From Coturnix japonica (taxonomy: Eukaryota; Chordata; Aves; Galliformes; Phasianidae): a stretch of DNA of 64,000 nt. The notes below the pieces were generated by a model. That model saw nothing but the letters and a program-made list of their open reading frames with translations. It was not told the origin of the DNA and searched no databases. Position numbers and translations under genes: made by a program. The DNA is taken from the NCBI RefSeq assembly GCF_001577835.2, contig NC_029521.1, positions 19,436,470 to 19,500,469 of the forward strand, in the 5' to 3' direction. Shown here one piece after another: positions 1-11,560 of the stretch. Each line of letters begins with the position of its first letter. Position 1 is the first letter of the stretch.

Positions 1-1688
1 CTGCGGTTACAGGTCTGTGGGGTGTGACCTTCCCAGGTTCGTGCACGCTGGCATTGCCCTCACCCCATCCCTTTCTGCCCTCTGGGTACTTTTGGCAGCA
101 GCTTTGCATGGGGATGGCAGTTCCAGGGAGCAGCTGTTGGGCCAGCACAATGTTCCTGTGCTGCCCAGCTGTGCTCTGTATGGGCGCCCATGGCACCCCT
201 GCCTTGCTCCTCTGTCCCTTCTTTCCACCTCAGCTCCATGCCACCAGGCTTAACCATGCTGAGCAGGAGCCCCAGTGTGACTGCAGCACCTGTAGTGACC
301 TTGCCACTGGATGAGAAGACATGAGCTGGGACATGACTGCTGGGACAGGAGGGGGCTGAGATCTTCCTAGCCATTCAAGCAGGATCCTGTTGCCTCAAAC
401 ATACTTGTGCCATGCTGGAAGCCACGGGGCCTCTCTCATCCAGCACATTGAGCCTGGCTCCCTCCCTTTTCCCAAAACAGCCTGGCTCTGGGCCGGGCAG
501 CCCCCACCATGGCACCCAGAACCGGATCCATGGGCAAGAGCCTTTTGTTTCCAATCAGGAACATTGTTTCCTCCTGGAAAAAGCTTCATCCAGCTTGGAG
601 GGATTCCGGCTGCAGCTGGATGAAGTGGGGGTGTGCCTGGGGAGCAGGCCAAGCTGCAGGGAGTGGGAGCTGGATGGGAGACAGATACCCATTGGTGGTG
701 TGGGGGCATCAGGCAAGGGAATGCTGCACTGTGCAGGGAATCAGAGGACAACCCTGTGCCCATGTCTTTGTGCATGGGCAGCTGCCCAGTGCCTTGTTCC
801 CACACTTCCCAGATAAACCTTGGGGTGCTAAGATCCTTAGGGCCTTCTACCTCCCCAGGGAGGCAGCAGCAGGCTGGTGGTGACAGTCTACCAAGATCCA
901 ATAACTGGTCACCTTCCCCTCTCCAAGCTGGCCACACAGGGCCAATGGCATGAGCACAGGCTGACAGTGAGACTAGTCACCTTTCCCCACTGCTGGTCTT
1001 TTGGGGGATGCTCCTAAAGAATTTGGAGCAGTCCTGTTATGGCCACACAGAGCAGCGTCCCTTGCTGGGTATCCCAGCCCTTCCTCCAGACTGTGGGAGC
1101 AGGGATGGCTGCTCTTGCTTGCAGCTGGAGCACTGACGCACGGGGCCTTGGGCACAGCTAGTGCCATGCAGCTCACTGCTGCTGGGCTTTTCTCTTCTGG
1201 AGGGACTGCCTGGTCCACAGTGAGTGCAGCTGTCCTGAGTGCCACCTCACTTGTCACCCACGCTAAAGCCGGGTCAGAGCCAGCTCCAAAGCTCCGCAGC
1301 CTTGCCAGCAGTGCTGGCAGCCACAGTCCTCCGCAGTCCGGGTTAATTGAGCCTCTCCTTCCAGTCTCCCGTCACCTTCCTATGGCTGCAGACCTGTGCA
1401 GACACCTGCCTCCCACCCCTGTATGGCTCAGCAGGTGCTCACCCCACAGAGTCCCCAAGAGGAACAGCGATGGCAGGATGGGGAAACTAAGGCATGCTGG
1501 AGCTGCACAGCAGTGCCCGAGGTCTTGGGGTGGAGAATTGAAGGGTTGTGGGTTACTGAGTGGGGTGGGTGGTGAGTGGTGGAGGAAGAGCAGCTCGTGC
1601 AGAGATGATGCTCAGGCTCCATGGAGTGGGGTCTTGGTGGTGCACCCAGCAGAGCTGAGGGGCTGCAGGTCTGTCCCAGGTGCCCAGG
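1..1688. other. Upstream region of CRTAC1, no gene recognised
   Basis: I find no coding exon, repeat or RNA gene I can support here. The open frames are short and low in complexity, with no recognisable protein. A cag at 1677-1679 just before the CRTAC1 start codon could be a 3' splice site, so a 5' untranslated exon might lie in this stretch or to the left of the window. Confidence 0.5.
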
Positions 1689-4600
1689 ATGCTGGCGCTG
1701 TGCCTGCTGTCCCTGGCCTGGCTCAGTGAGGGCTCCCAGCGCAGTGAGCCCATGTTCACCTCCGTCACCCACCGACTGCTCCCACCTGACTACGACAGCA
1801 ACCCCACACAGCTCAACTACGGCGTGGCTGTCACCGACCTGGATGCTGACGGCAACTTCGAGATTGTGGTGGCAGGGTGAGTAGGGACAGCCTTGGGGAC
1901 AGTAAGACATGGTGGCCCTGCAGTGCCAGGAGCTCCTCGCAGCCCTGTGTCCCAGGGCTGACAGCCTTTCCCAACTTGCTGTTTTCTCCATAGAGCACAC
2001 GTGGTGCCCAGCTGAGCTCCCAGCTGCAGGCAGTTGGTCTCACTGTTCTGCTGGGGCACATCACTAACATTCCCATCCCTCCATCTGGAGGAGGTGTGCG
2101 GTGGCACTGCCAGCGTTCCATCTACATGAGGACATTGCTCCAGGGCTGGGTCCCCTTGCTGTGGGATGGGGGCAGCTGCCCAGCGGCTGGGTCCCACCCC
2201 TCAGCACAGAGGCAGCTCAAGCCCAAGCCCGCTCGGCTCTGCTGACAGGACTCAGTGCTCTCTGGAGATTCACTTAATTGGCTGGAGGTTTTTTATAGCC
2301 ATGTATGGGTGTGATGGCTCGGAAGGGCTGGCAGGAACCAGTGATGCAGGAGCTGGATGCTGTGCTGCCCCAGCACCCGAGCAGGGCTGGACACGGAGCA
2401 GCTGCTGCTGGCAGGTCCTGCCCTGGCTGGGGTCATGCTTATCCATGAGGGAGGCTTGCACGTATCCTCACCTGGAAGGGAGTGTCTCACCCTGTGAGCC
2501 CAGCACGGGCTGGCACTCTCTTTGATGTATGGGGCATGGATATGAGGTGTCTGCCCAAAAATGCAGCAAGCCTGAGCAGCCAGGGGCACCCAGCAGGGCC
2601 TGGGTCTCTGTGCTCAGCAGGGCTGAGCCAAGCAGCCAGGAGTGGTTTTGTAAGCAGCACGGTGCCCGTTGTGTAACTTGTTTACCAGTGTGTGGGGCAG
2701 GAACAGGCGGGGAGCCTGTGGGGCACACTGTGCTGAGCGATTTGCCTTGTATGCTGCCTTTGCTACCCTGGGAAAGGGCTGCAAGCAGGGAACCCGCCCC
2801 ATCCTGCCCTGACACTACCCAGGGTGCCCAGGCCAGGCTGATGTGCCGTGCCAGGCTGAGCCCTCCCCATGGCAGCCCCCACAGCTGGGGGCAGAGGGAG
2901 GCAGATCCATGACCACCATGTCTTTGCTGTGCCCCTCAAGCTGCTGGTGCCCAGATCCTAGTTGGCACAGTGCATGGCCACCTGCACAAGGGGATGGGAC
3001 AGGGGCTGTCATGACATTCCCAACTCCAGAATCCCTGTGTTCATGCCTACAGATACAACGGCCCCAACCTGGTGCTCAAGTATGACAAGGCACGGGGACG
3101 GCTGGTCAATATGGCAGAAGATGAGCGCAGCTCTCCTTATTATGCACTGAGGGACCGGGCGGGCAATGCCATCGGTGTGACAGCATGTGACATCGATGGG
3201 GATGGCCGAGAGGAAATCTACTTCCTCAACACCAACAACGCCTTCTCTGGTGAGCTCCAGGCACCGGGGGGGGGGCCCAGCACGGCTGCCCACGACCTTC
3301 GGCGTGTGAGGGATGTGTGCGGGCTGGAGTTAATTTCCCAGTTGAGTGGCTCCATTGATTGATAGCAGCACGGGCGGGACGCTGAGCCCAGCCAGATGCT
3401 GAGTCAGCACTTCCAGCCGCCCTCCCCATGGCACCCGGAAGGGGATGGCAGTGTCCCTTCACCACTGGGACTGCTGTGCCACCAGGTTGTGTATGTACCC
3501 ATGCTTGCTGACCCCCATGATGGTGGCAGAACTGTGTCTCTGTACCAAGCCAGAGCCTCATCCTGCCTTACTGGTGCTGCCACAGCTCCTGGGTGTATTG
3601 GCCCTGAGGAGGGGACAGCTGTGCCCCAAGGCATCTCCAAAGCTCCCTGTTTCCCTTCTCCATCCCAGCTCTGCCCCATCCCACTGATGCAGATGTGTTT
3701 TCATTCTCCATTTACCAGGGCTGGCACTGGCTTGTCTGCATGCCCATCCCTAAGTCAGGCAATGCCACTGGCACTGTCACAGCAGTGCAGCTCACCGCCT
3801 GTGCCCGGCACTGCATTGATTTTTGCCTCCACAGGCTGCACCCCATTGGGACACATTTTAACTTAATGAGTTGATTCTTCCATGTGTCTCCCAGTGACGC
3901 TTATGGGTTATGGGAATTATGCTGGTGGCGGCTGCTGGGGGGCAAAGCAAGGGTCATGTCCCATTGGGTTGAGCTCAGGGGGAGGATGGTTGTGGCAGCC
4001 CCTGACCACATCCCATAGGCATGGCCACCTACACGGATAAGCTCTTCAAGCTCCGCCATGGGCGCTGGGAGGACCTGCTGAGCGACGAAGTGAACCGTGA
4101 TGTGGCCAGCCGCTTCGCTGGGCGCTCCGTCGCCTGTGTGGACCGCATGGTGAGCAGGCAGGGTGTGGGGCAGCCCCTCACCCAGACATCAGCCACATCC
4201 CACTCCACTGTGGCTGGGGGTGCCCCCTGCATGTGGTTGGAGGCTGTCAGAGCTCACAGCCCCCCCCGGCCATCAGGGCTTCGGGCATCCGTCCACACGG
4301 TTGCCGCTGGCTGATAAACGCGCCTGTCGAGGTGATTTATGTCCCTGTCACCTGCTCTTTCTTCTTCCTCCTCCCCCAGCAGTTTGTTTCCCAATGATTA
4401 TCGCTAAATCAGGGCCCAGCTGCTGCACGGGACAAGGGGGGTGGTGGGAGGGGGGGGCACCTGTCACAGCAGGGAGCGTGGCATGAACTGAACACCAGCA
4501 CTGAGCATGGGGATGGTGAAGGTGATGGGACACATCCCATTGGGATAGCACAGCCATCCCCAATGTAGGGTGCTCTTGGCTGTGGGCACTAGGGACCCTG

Positions 4601-7600
4601 ACAGCAGGGAGGACGGGGGCCAAACCCAAACCCACAGGCTGAGGTGGGGGCACAGGGAGCTGAGGTGGTGCTGCTGGCTGCAGGGCTCAGGCAGGTACTC
4701 CATCTACATCGCCAACTACGCCAGCGGCAAGGTGGGCCCACACGCCCTGCTGGAGATGGACGTGGCTGCTAGTGACCCTGCCCGTGGCATCGTGGTGCTG
4801 GTGGACGTGGCCGCCCAAGCTGGTGTCAGCAAATACACAGGTATGGAGAGGATGTGAGCATCAGTGACCTGTGCCATGACCCACGCCGCGTGTGCCATAC
4901 ATTGCCTGCCTGACTGCCCCACCTAGTGGCCACCCCACTGTGCGTGGCACCCACCCAGAAGGACCCCGCTGTCACCCTGCTGGTCCTCTGGCAGCGTCCT
5001 GAGGGCATGGGGATGCAGGGTGCATGCCAGCCAACATGGGGGGCCGCCGCGTGCCCTGTCTCTGAGGCGGTAAATTCTTACTAATTAGGAGTGTTGTCAC
5101 CATGGCGATGGCAGTGATTAGGTTGGCTGTGACACAAGCGGCTGCCAGCCCCAATTAGCTCCTGATGAGAGGGAGTGAAGGAGGAGGGAGAGAGAGGAGG
5201 GGGTCTTGGGAGCATTGGAACTGATGCAGGGACACGCAGCCCCCAGAGCAGGGGACAACCTTACCACTGGCTGCTGTCCCCAGGGGGCCGTGGTGTGGCT
5301 GTAGGTCCCATCCTGAGTGACAGTGCTTCTGACATCTTCTGCGGGAACGAGAACAGCCCCAACTTCCTCTTCAACAACCGTGGGGATGGGACATACCGGG
5401 ACGTGGCAGCTGCGGTGGGTGAGTAGAGGGTCGGGAGGATGACACCAAATGAGCTGAGCACAGTGCTGGGGAGCGGACCATGAGGACTAACAGCCCCGTT
5501 GACCACAGGAGGGGTATTGCTGATGTAAGGGTGCAGCATGGGGAGGCCCATGTGGGGACCAGGGGGCCCTGTCCCTGGAGGTGCCCTGGGGAGGTCTCCC
5601 AGGACTGAGGGTCCCATCTCCCTGTCCCCTTGCTGCTTGCAGGGCTGGATGACCCCTACCAGCATGGACGTGGCGTGGCATTGGCTGACTTCAACCGAGA
5701 TGGTCGTGTGGACATTGTTTATGGCAACTGGAATGGGCCGCACCGCCTCTACCTTCAGGCAGGGGCCCCTGGGCGTGTCCGATTTCGGGTGAGGGCTGGG
5801 GCTGGGATGTCCCCAACCACCAGCTTTGGTGCTGAGCCCCAGTTTGGCTTTGAGCCCTGGTTCCCTGTGGGGATGGGAAGCAAGGAGCAGCGTCCTCACA
5901 TCACCAGCCCGTACCCATCTCTCACACAGGACATCGCCACTCCCAAGTTCTCCATGCCGTCCCCCGTCCGCACTGTTATCGCTGCTGACTTTGACAATGA
6001 CCAGGAGCTGGAGGTCTTCTTCAACAATATTGCCTACCGTGGCTCCTCCGCTAACCGCCTGTTCCGGTAGGGCTGGGGGGCAACATCCCGCAGCAGGAGC
6101 CAAGCAGCCCTCACTGTGCTCTTCTCCATTGGTGCCACGTGCGGGACCAGTGCTCCAACTCTGCTTATCAAGGAGCCATGCCTGAGCCCTTCCCCATGTC
6201 ATTAGTAGCCCTGTGGCTGTGCCTGCAGCAGCCCCTGGGGTCCCCATGCTGCTGATCACAGCTGTGTGGAAGCTTGTTCCCTGCTGCAGCTAATTGTGGG
6301 GATCAATTCCTCACCACTGCTCTGCGGCACCCCCTCACCATGAAGGCACAGTGGGTGGGTGGAATGCAGTAGTTTGGGTGGAGCCCCAGGGGTTGCGGCA
6401 GCATTTGGAGATGGTGCTGCTGCTCTGCAGCTCAGATCCATGCCCTTCTGACATCTCTGTCATTCCTCCATGGAGCAGGGATGAGATGTGCATGTCCAGT
6501 CACCAGCCACCCCACATGGCCCTGTCCCCTCTGGGTGTCACCTCTCTGCCAATCTGCACCAAGGTGGAGAGCTGCTGGTGGTCATGGGGACACGAGGGCT
6601 GGCACTAACACCCTGCCTGTGCTCGACAGGCTCATCCGCAGGGAGCACTCAGATCCCATCATAGAAGAGCTGAACCCTGGGGATGCACTGGAGCCTGAGG
6701 GCCGGGGCACTGGTGGGTGCTGCAGGGCAGGGCTGGCTGGGGTGACACAGCATTGCCAGGGTGCTGCCATCACCACGAAAGCCAAGCCCATGACCTGCTG
6801 CTTTGTGCACAGGGGGTGTGGTGACAGATTTTGATGGCGATGGGATGCTGGATCTGATCCTATCCCATGGCGAGTCCATGGCACAGCCACTCTCCATCTT
6901 CAAGAGCGCCCAGGTGAGCAAAGGGGCTCCTCTAGGTGTCTTGGTCCCTGTGGCCCCCCAGGTCAGTCCCCCTCCCCTCTGCTGCAGGGTGTTGGCAACA
7001 ACTGGCTGCGGGTCGTGCCACGTACCCGCTTTGGGGCCTTTGCACGAGGGGCCAAGGTGGTGCTGTTCACACGGCGCAGCGGTGCCCACCTGCGCATCAT
7101 CGATGGCGGCTCAGGGTACCTGTGTGAGATGGAACCCGTGGCTCACTTTGGATTGGGTGAGCTCCAGGGTGGGGGCAAGAGGCTGCCACCCCTTTAGTTC
7201 TCCCCACACCCTATGACAGGCTGCTTGCCCACAGGGCGTGATGAAGCCAGCAGCTTGGAGGTGACGTGGCCCGACGGCCGTGTCCTGGTGCGAGCAGTGG
7301 CCAGCAGCGAAACCAACTCTGTCCTGGAGGTCCCCTACCCCCAAGACACAGAGAAGCCAACGGTGCCCACCCTGCTGGAGGTGAGGGCCCACGGGGAGTT
7401 GTTAGGGGATAGGAATGCGGGGCTGAGCTCTGCTGCCTTGGGGCTGCCCCATCCCAGTGTCTGCTTCTCCCCAAACGCAGTGCGGGCAGGGATTCTCCCA
7501 GCACGAGAACGGACGCTGCGTAGGTGAGTGCAGACACAGGCATGGCTGAAACACAGAGTGTGGCTGTTGGGCATGTGCTCTGGGAGCCTGGACTCTGGAG

Positions 7601-8224
7601 GGGGTGGGGGGTGCATGGATGACACAAGTGACCCAGCAGAAGTGGGAACACAGTAGTGCTCAGCTGTGGCAGTGCACCGATTGTGCATGGCCACATCCAC
7701 GCTTCAGCACAGTGGGAGTGGGGGTGCACCACTGGCAGTTCCCAGTCTGTCCATATCATCCCCATCCCCTCTGCCCACAGACACCAACGAGTGTGCTGAG
7801 TTCCCCTTTGTCTGTCCCCGGGAGAAGCCCATCTGCATCAACACCTATGGCGGGTACCGCTGCCGCAGCAACAAGCGCTGTGCCCGTGGCTTCGAGCCCA
7901 ATGAGGATGGCACAGCATGTGTGGGTAAGTGATGGTGGAGATACACCGGAGCAGCACCTTGGGATGACAGTCACCCCTGTACCCTCCAGTGGTTGCCTTG
8001 GCCCCAGCCCCACATCCATGTGCCTCCAAGCCTGCTGGTCCTATGCCACCCGCTTGCTGCTGACCACCCAACTCTCTTTCTTTCCTGCTCCTTTTCTCAT
8101 TCTCCATGCAGCTCAGGTAGCCTTTTTTGGGGGATACCCCTCCACTGGGAGCTGGCTCTGGGCCCCCCAAGGTGTTCTTCTCTCTCTGGGCTTTGGACTC
8201 TGCCTTTGTCTCTATGCACTTTAA
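1689..8224 (+). CDS. CRTAC1: Cartilage acidic protein 1, short (B) isoform, 14 coding exons
   Basis: Secreted extracellular-matrix glycoprotein of cartilage and brain. Exons: 1689-1876, 3053-3249, 4019-4149, 4684-4840, 5284-5418, 5643-5788, 5930-6066, 6630-6712, 6813-6913, 6988-7156, 7235-7380, 7481-7523, 7781-7924 and the B-form end 8112-8224. All junctions are GT-AG and phases match, giving 629 residues. It starts with a signal peptide (MLALCLLSLAWLSEG). FG-GAP/VCBS-type calcium loops follow (DLDADGNFEI, DIDGDGREEI, DFNRDGRVDI, DFDGDGMLDL), then an ASPIC/UnbV domain (VVPRTRFGAFARGAKV) and a calcium-binding EGF module (DTNECAEF...DGTACV). The first exon is placed on the ATG before the signal peptide; an in-frame upstream extension cannot be excluded. 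The gene converges on GOLGA7B. Confidence 0.95.
8112..8224 (+). CDS. CRTAC1: CRTAC1 isoform-B terminal exon
   Basis: This exon follows tgcag at 8107-8111 and enters in phase 1, the phase left by the EGF exon that ends at 7924. It encodes AQVAFFGGYPSTG and then a hydrophobic end (LLSLGFGLCLCLYAL) before TAA. It resembles the human CRTAC1-B tail as I recall it. An AATAAA lies about 390 bases downstream. The hydrophobic end could be a membrane or GPI-type tail, but nothing here proves processing. Confidence 0.85.
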
Positions 8225-8610
8225 CCCTGCCTGTAACACCCGAGCAGCCTTGGTGAAGGAGCGGCCAGTCTCTGCCCGTCTTCTTCTCTCTCCCCATGTG
8301 GAACTACCCTGGACGGGCAAGGGACCACAGCACCATCCAAACACTGCAGCCCGGGACTGAAGCCCCAGCACTCCCCCCGTATCGCTGGCTCCATCACCTC
8401 GATCCTGTGCCATGTGCCTGCTGGTTTGGCCTGAGCCACGTGTGCTTCGCAAGTCCCCTCTTCCCTGGGGGGGGGGTAACCCCCAGCAGAGGAGGCTCCC
8501 CCCAGCCCAGCAGGGGAAAGTCCCCCTGGTTTGTTTTTTAACTTCTTGACCCTGCTGTTTGAAGTTGGACCCTGCTCAGTCTTCCAGCCTATCTCCTGGA
8601 GAACCTTCCC

Positions 8611-8616
8611 AATAAA
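8611..8616 (+). terminator. CRTAC1: Polyadenylation signal of the short CRTAC1 transcript
   Basis: A canonical AATAAA lies about 390 bases after the isoform-B stop and ends a plausible 3' UTR (8225 to about 8635). The long isoform must read through it. Confidence 0.75.
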
Positions 8617-8942
8617 CTATACACTGTCTGTTTGCCTGCTGGCCTGAACTCAGGCTTCCAGCAAGGTGGGAGCCACTATTCTGCCCTGGATTCCTCCCTG
8701 GACCTCCATTCCCCCCAGGCACAGCCCCTGTGCCAGCCATGCCATGACAGTAAACCCATCTCTGTCCCACTTTCTCTGCATGTCCCACAGAGTGTGCACT
8801 GCTCTATGTCTCCCCCTTATTGCCCCATGCTCACTCTCCATATGGGGCCAGAGCTATGGCACCCATTGCAACAGGGTGCTTAGCCCCAACTCAACCCCAA
8901 CACAGGAGGAGACAGGGCAGCTGACGGGGTCGAAGCATGAGG

Positions 8943-8948
8943 TTTATT
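8943..8948 (-). terminator. GOLGA7B: Polyadenylation signal of GOLGA7B
   Basis: The plus strand reads TTTATT, which is AATAAA on the minus strand, about 730 bases beyond the proposed GOLGA7B stop. The two convergent genes end about 330 bases apart. Confidence 0.7.
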
Positions 8949-9678
8949 GGAGGTCTCCATCAGTCTCCATGCAGGGTGCCCCGCAGGTAGCACCAGAGCT
9001 GGGGTCACTCCCCACCCTCCTGTGGGGCCGGGTCCTCCCTCCATGGCCCTGGAGCTCCCTCCCAGTTACTCGATGTCACAGGGACCCACCACTCGTCTCT
9101 TCCCCCCGGGGGTCCCCCACCACAGGCTGCAAGTATGCGTGCTGCAGCCAGGGGTGCTGCATCAGGGCAGCTCTTCAGGGCTGGCACCTTTTGGCTCATG
9201 GGCAGGGTGCAAGCAGGAGACACACCCCCCACAACCCTCCAGCATCACAGGGATGCTGCATGCTGCAGGGAGGGGGAGAATGCATGCAGGATGTTTGGCA
9301 GGAGGAGCTGCATCCCCTGCCCTGGCTGGGGATGGCACAGGGGAGGGCAGGGAGCAGGATGCAGACAGAACCTTTGGGGCAGCACATGGGTTGAACACAC
9401 AGCACCATCATGCAGATGAAGTAACACAGGGACACAGGGCCATGTCCCCCTGTCTTCAGTGCTGCTGGAGCACTGCAGGGCAAGCTCTTTCATTTGGGGG
9501 GGAGGGGAAGGGGGGCTGCAGGAGCCCTTTGGCACTGGTTTGGTTCAGTGGGAAGCATCTGGAACACCCCAGCAGCAGTCCCTGCCTGCAGTGGGTCTGG
9601 GCAGGGGCAGAGCCACCACAGGGGGTATGTGGCACAGATGCCACATGGCCCCCAGGCCCCCTCCCACCCACCCTGGGC

Positions 9679-11266
9679 TCAGAAGCGGGTGCTCTGGTAG
9701 TGCAGCCTGCGGATCTCAGAGAGGCGGCTGTCCCGGCAGTACGTGTCCCTGCAGGGACCACCCCCTGCCAGTCACCGCCCCCCCCCACCGCTGCTGCTGC
9801 TGCTGGAGCTGCCACTGCTGGAGCTGCCGCTGCTGCACCGGTCCTCGTAGATGGAGATCTCGATCTGGGCATTGCTAAGGAGTAGCCGTGGGATGCATTA
9901 GCTACAGCCCCCCTGCCCACTGCCGGTGTCATCCCCCCCTCACCCTCATCCCCCCTTATCCCAGAGGATACAACTCTCATGCCACGCTCCAGGGGGTCGG
10001 TGAGCAGCAGCCCCCGTGGTGCATAGACCTTCTCATTCTGCTCCTGGATGTACTTGGAGATCTTCTTCAGGACCTGTGAGTGCAAAGGGGCACTGAATAC
10101 CCTCCAGCCCTGGTGCCCCTCCCAGCCCCCATTTCCTGTGCCCTTTCCAGGGCATCAGCACCTTCTCGTAGTGTGTCTCCATGCAGAGAAAGATGAAGTA
10201 GGCAGTGGCACAGGCCAGGCACCCCTCCAGGTATGAGCTGCCCCCGATCTTCTCCGCTTCAGCATAGAACCCATTGAGAGTTTTCACAGTCTCCTCGAAC
10301 AGCTGACGCTCAATCTGGGGCAGAAGCTGCCATGAAGAGATGCTTGGCCAGCAACTATCCCCATCCCTGGGACGCCCTGGGGACCACCCAATCCTGTCCT
10401 TCCTTCTCAGCTGCTCCCTGCCCATTTCCCATCTACACAAAGGCTCCACCAGAGCCCCCAACCCCCAGAAGAGATGGTTATGTACTCTGCCCAGAGCAGC
10501 AATCCAGAGCTGGCTCAGGGCCACGCAGCCCCCCATGCCCTCTCCCTTTTGTTTAGACAATCCCCATAGGACTCTGTATATAGGGCACCCCCACGCACAC
10601 TGCCAGGCATCCTACCCGGCTCTCCAGCTCTGGGGGGAACTTAGTCTGGAACTGGCACGTGGTCCCATCACTGTAGTCCCGCTGCACAAAGACCTTGGTG
10701 GCCAGGGACGCACTGCGCCGCAGCTCCTGCAGGCTGTGTACCTGGGGGGTGGCAGTGAGGTGAGCTGGGGGGATACAGCCTGGGGGTGAGGAGGGAAGGT
10801 CCCCACGCATCCCACTGTGGAGCTATGGAAAGCGGTGCCATTCTCACAGACCCCAGCATGGCCATGTGTCCACGGTGGGACAAGGCCTGATGGTGGCACA
10901 GGGATGGTCCTCAGTCCTCGGCAGGATGCTGGCAGAAGGAGGGGAACAAGGGACTGCTGCTGTGGGGCTGCAGCAGCTGTGCAGCTAGAAGAGCTGGGAT
11001 GGCATAACCCTGGCACCCTGTGAGGTGTTGGATCAGAGCCGGGATGGAGAGGAGGATGGAGGGACAAAGGGAGGGAGTCAGACCCCTCACACTGCAGCCC
11101 CACATGGACCTCTCCATCAAGGACACCCCAACCCCAACCCCACACCGCTCCAGCCCCCCCGCAGGCACCTTGGAAGCGCAAGGGCCCTTCTGTGAGCGCG
11201 GACCCCGCAGGGCTCCAGCCCCACCCGCACAGCCCCGGGCACCCGCGCACCCACCTCCGTGGCCAT
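9679..11266 (-). CDS. GOLGA7B: Golgin subfamily A member 7B
   Basis: Palmitoylated accessory protein of DHHC acyltransferases; the family stabilises ZDHHC5 or ZDHHC9. Coding exons in transcript order: 11255-11266 (MATE), 10616-10741, 10162-10314, 9972-10073, 9839-9864 and 9679-9748, giving 162 residues. Recognisable blocks are [36 protein letters not shown], the cysteine-rich hydrophobic [17 protein letters not shown] and IYEDR. The first four exons are secure. The C-terminus is less so. If the donor at 9838 is used, IYEDR is followed by a 22-residue tail that starts DTYCRDS and ends YQSTRF. If it is not, a serine/glycine run as in human follows, with no early stop. The promoter is CpG-rich. 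Confidence 0.9.
9755..9885 (+). CDS. CRTAC1: CRTAC1 isoform-A terminal exon, antisense to GOLGA7B
   Basis: After the acceptor cctgcag this exon enters in phase 1, matching exon 13. It encodes [11 protein letters not shown], an alanine-rich run, then [16 protein letters not shown] and TAG. This matches the C-terminus I recall for human CRTAC1-A (alanine run, then [12 protein letters not shown]). Using it gives 635 residues and needs an intron of 1,830 bases that skips the B exon and its poly(A) signal. Bases 9839-9864 are also GOLGA7B coding sequence on the other strand, codon against codon. The alanine run is antisense to a serine/glycine run in GOLGA7B. Confidence 0.82.
9865..9971 (-). other. 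GOLGA7B: Probable U12-type (minor spliceosome) intron of GOLGA7B
   Basis: This 107-base intron joins GMRV to IEISIYED. Its 5' end is GTATCCTCT against the U12 consensus RTATCCTTT (8 of 9). CTCCTTAGC, a good match to the U12 branch consensus TTCCTTAAC, ends about 9 bases before the CAG. There is no polypyrimidine tract between them. The plus-strand copy of the branch site encodes the AKE before the CRTAC1-A stop. Confidence 0.78.
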
Positions 11267-11560
11267 GGCGCTCCGTGCGCCACGGGCCGGGCCGTGCTGC
11301 GCTGGGTCGGGCCGCGCGGGGGAACCGGAGCCGGCGGCGGGACCGGGCCGAGACGAACCGAGCCGGGCAGAACCGAGCGGGCGGCACCGGCGCTGTCCGC
11401 GGTGCTGCTGAGCCGCGCGGCGGAGGCGGAGGCGGGCCCGGCCGCAACGTGTGCGCAGCCGCCCGGCCCCGGGGATGGGCGCCCGCTGCTGCCTGCACCG
11501 AGCCCGGGGGGAGCCGGACCGATCGGGGGCGGCTGTGGGGGTGGCTGGAAAGTGGCTTCC
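11180..11560 (-). promoter_or_regulatory. GOLGA7B: CpG-rich promoter and 5' UTR of GOLGA7B
   Basis: GC- and CpG-dense sequence surrounds and precedes the four-codon first exon. No TATA box is visible. Confidence 0.5.

Noticed and set aside
395-937. 180-codon minus-strand frame upstream of CRTAC1
   Set aside because: Low-complexity proline/serine/histidine composition and no family resemblance; no splice-supported continuation.
9456-10085. Long minus-strand frame running from GOLGA7B exon 4 through to 9456
   Set aside because: It crosses a U12-like intron and continues more than 100 residues past the conserved serine/glycine run into sequence unlike any family member. Splicing explains the conserved parts better.
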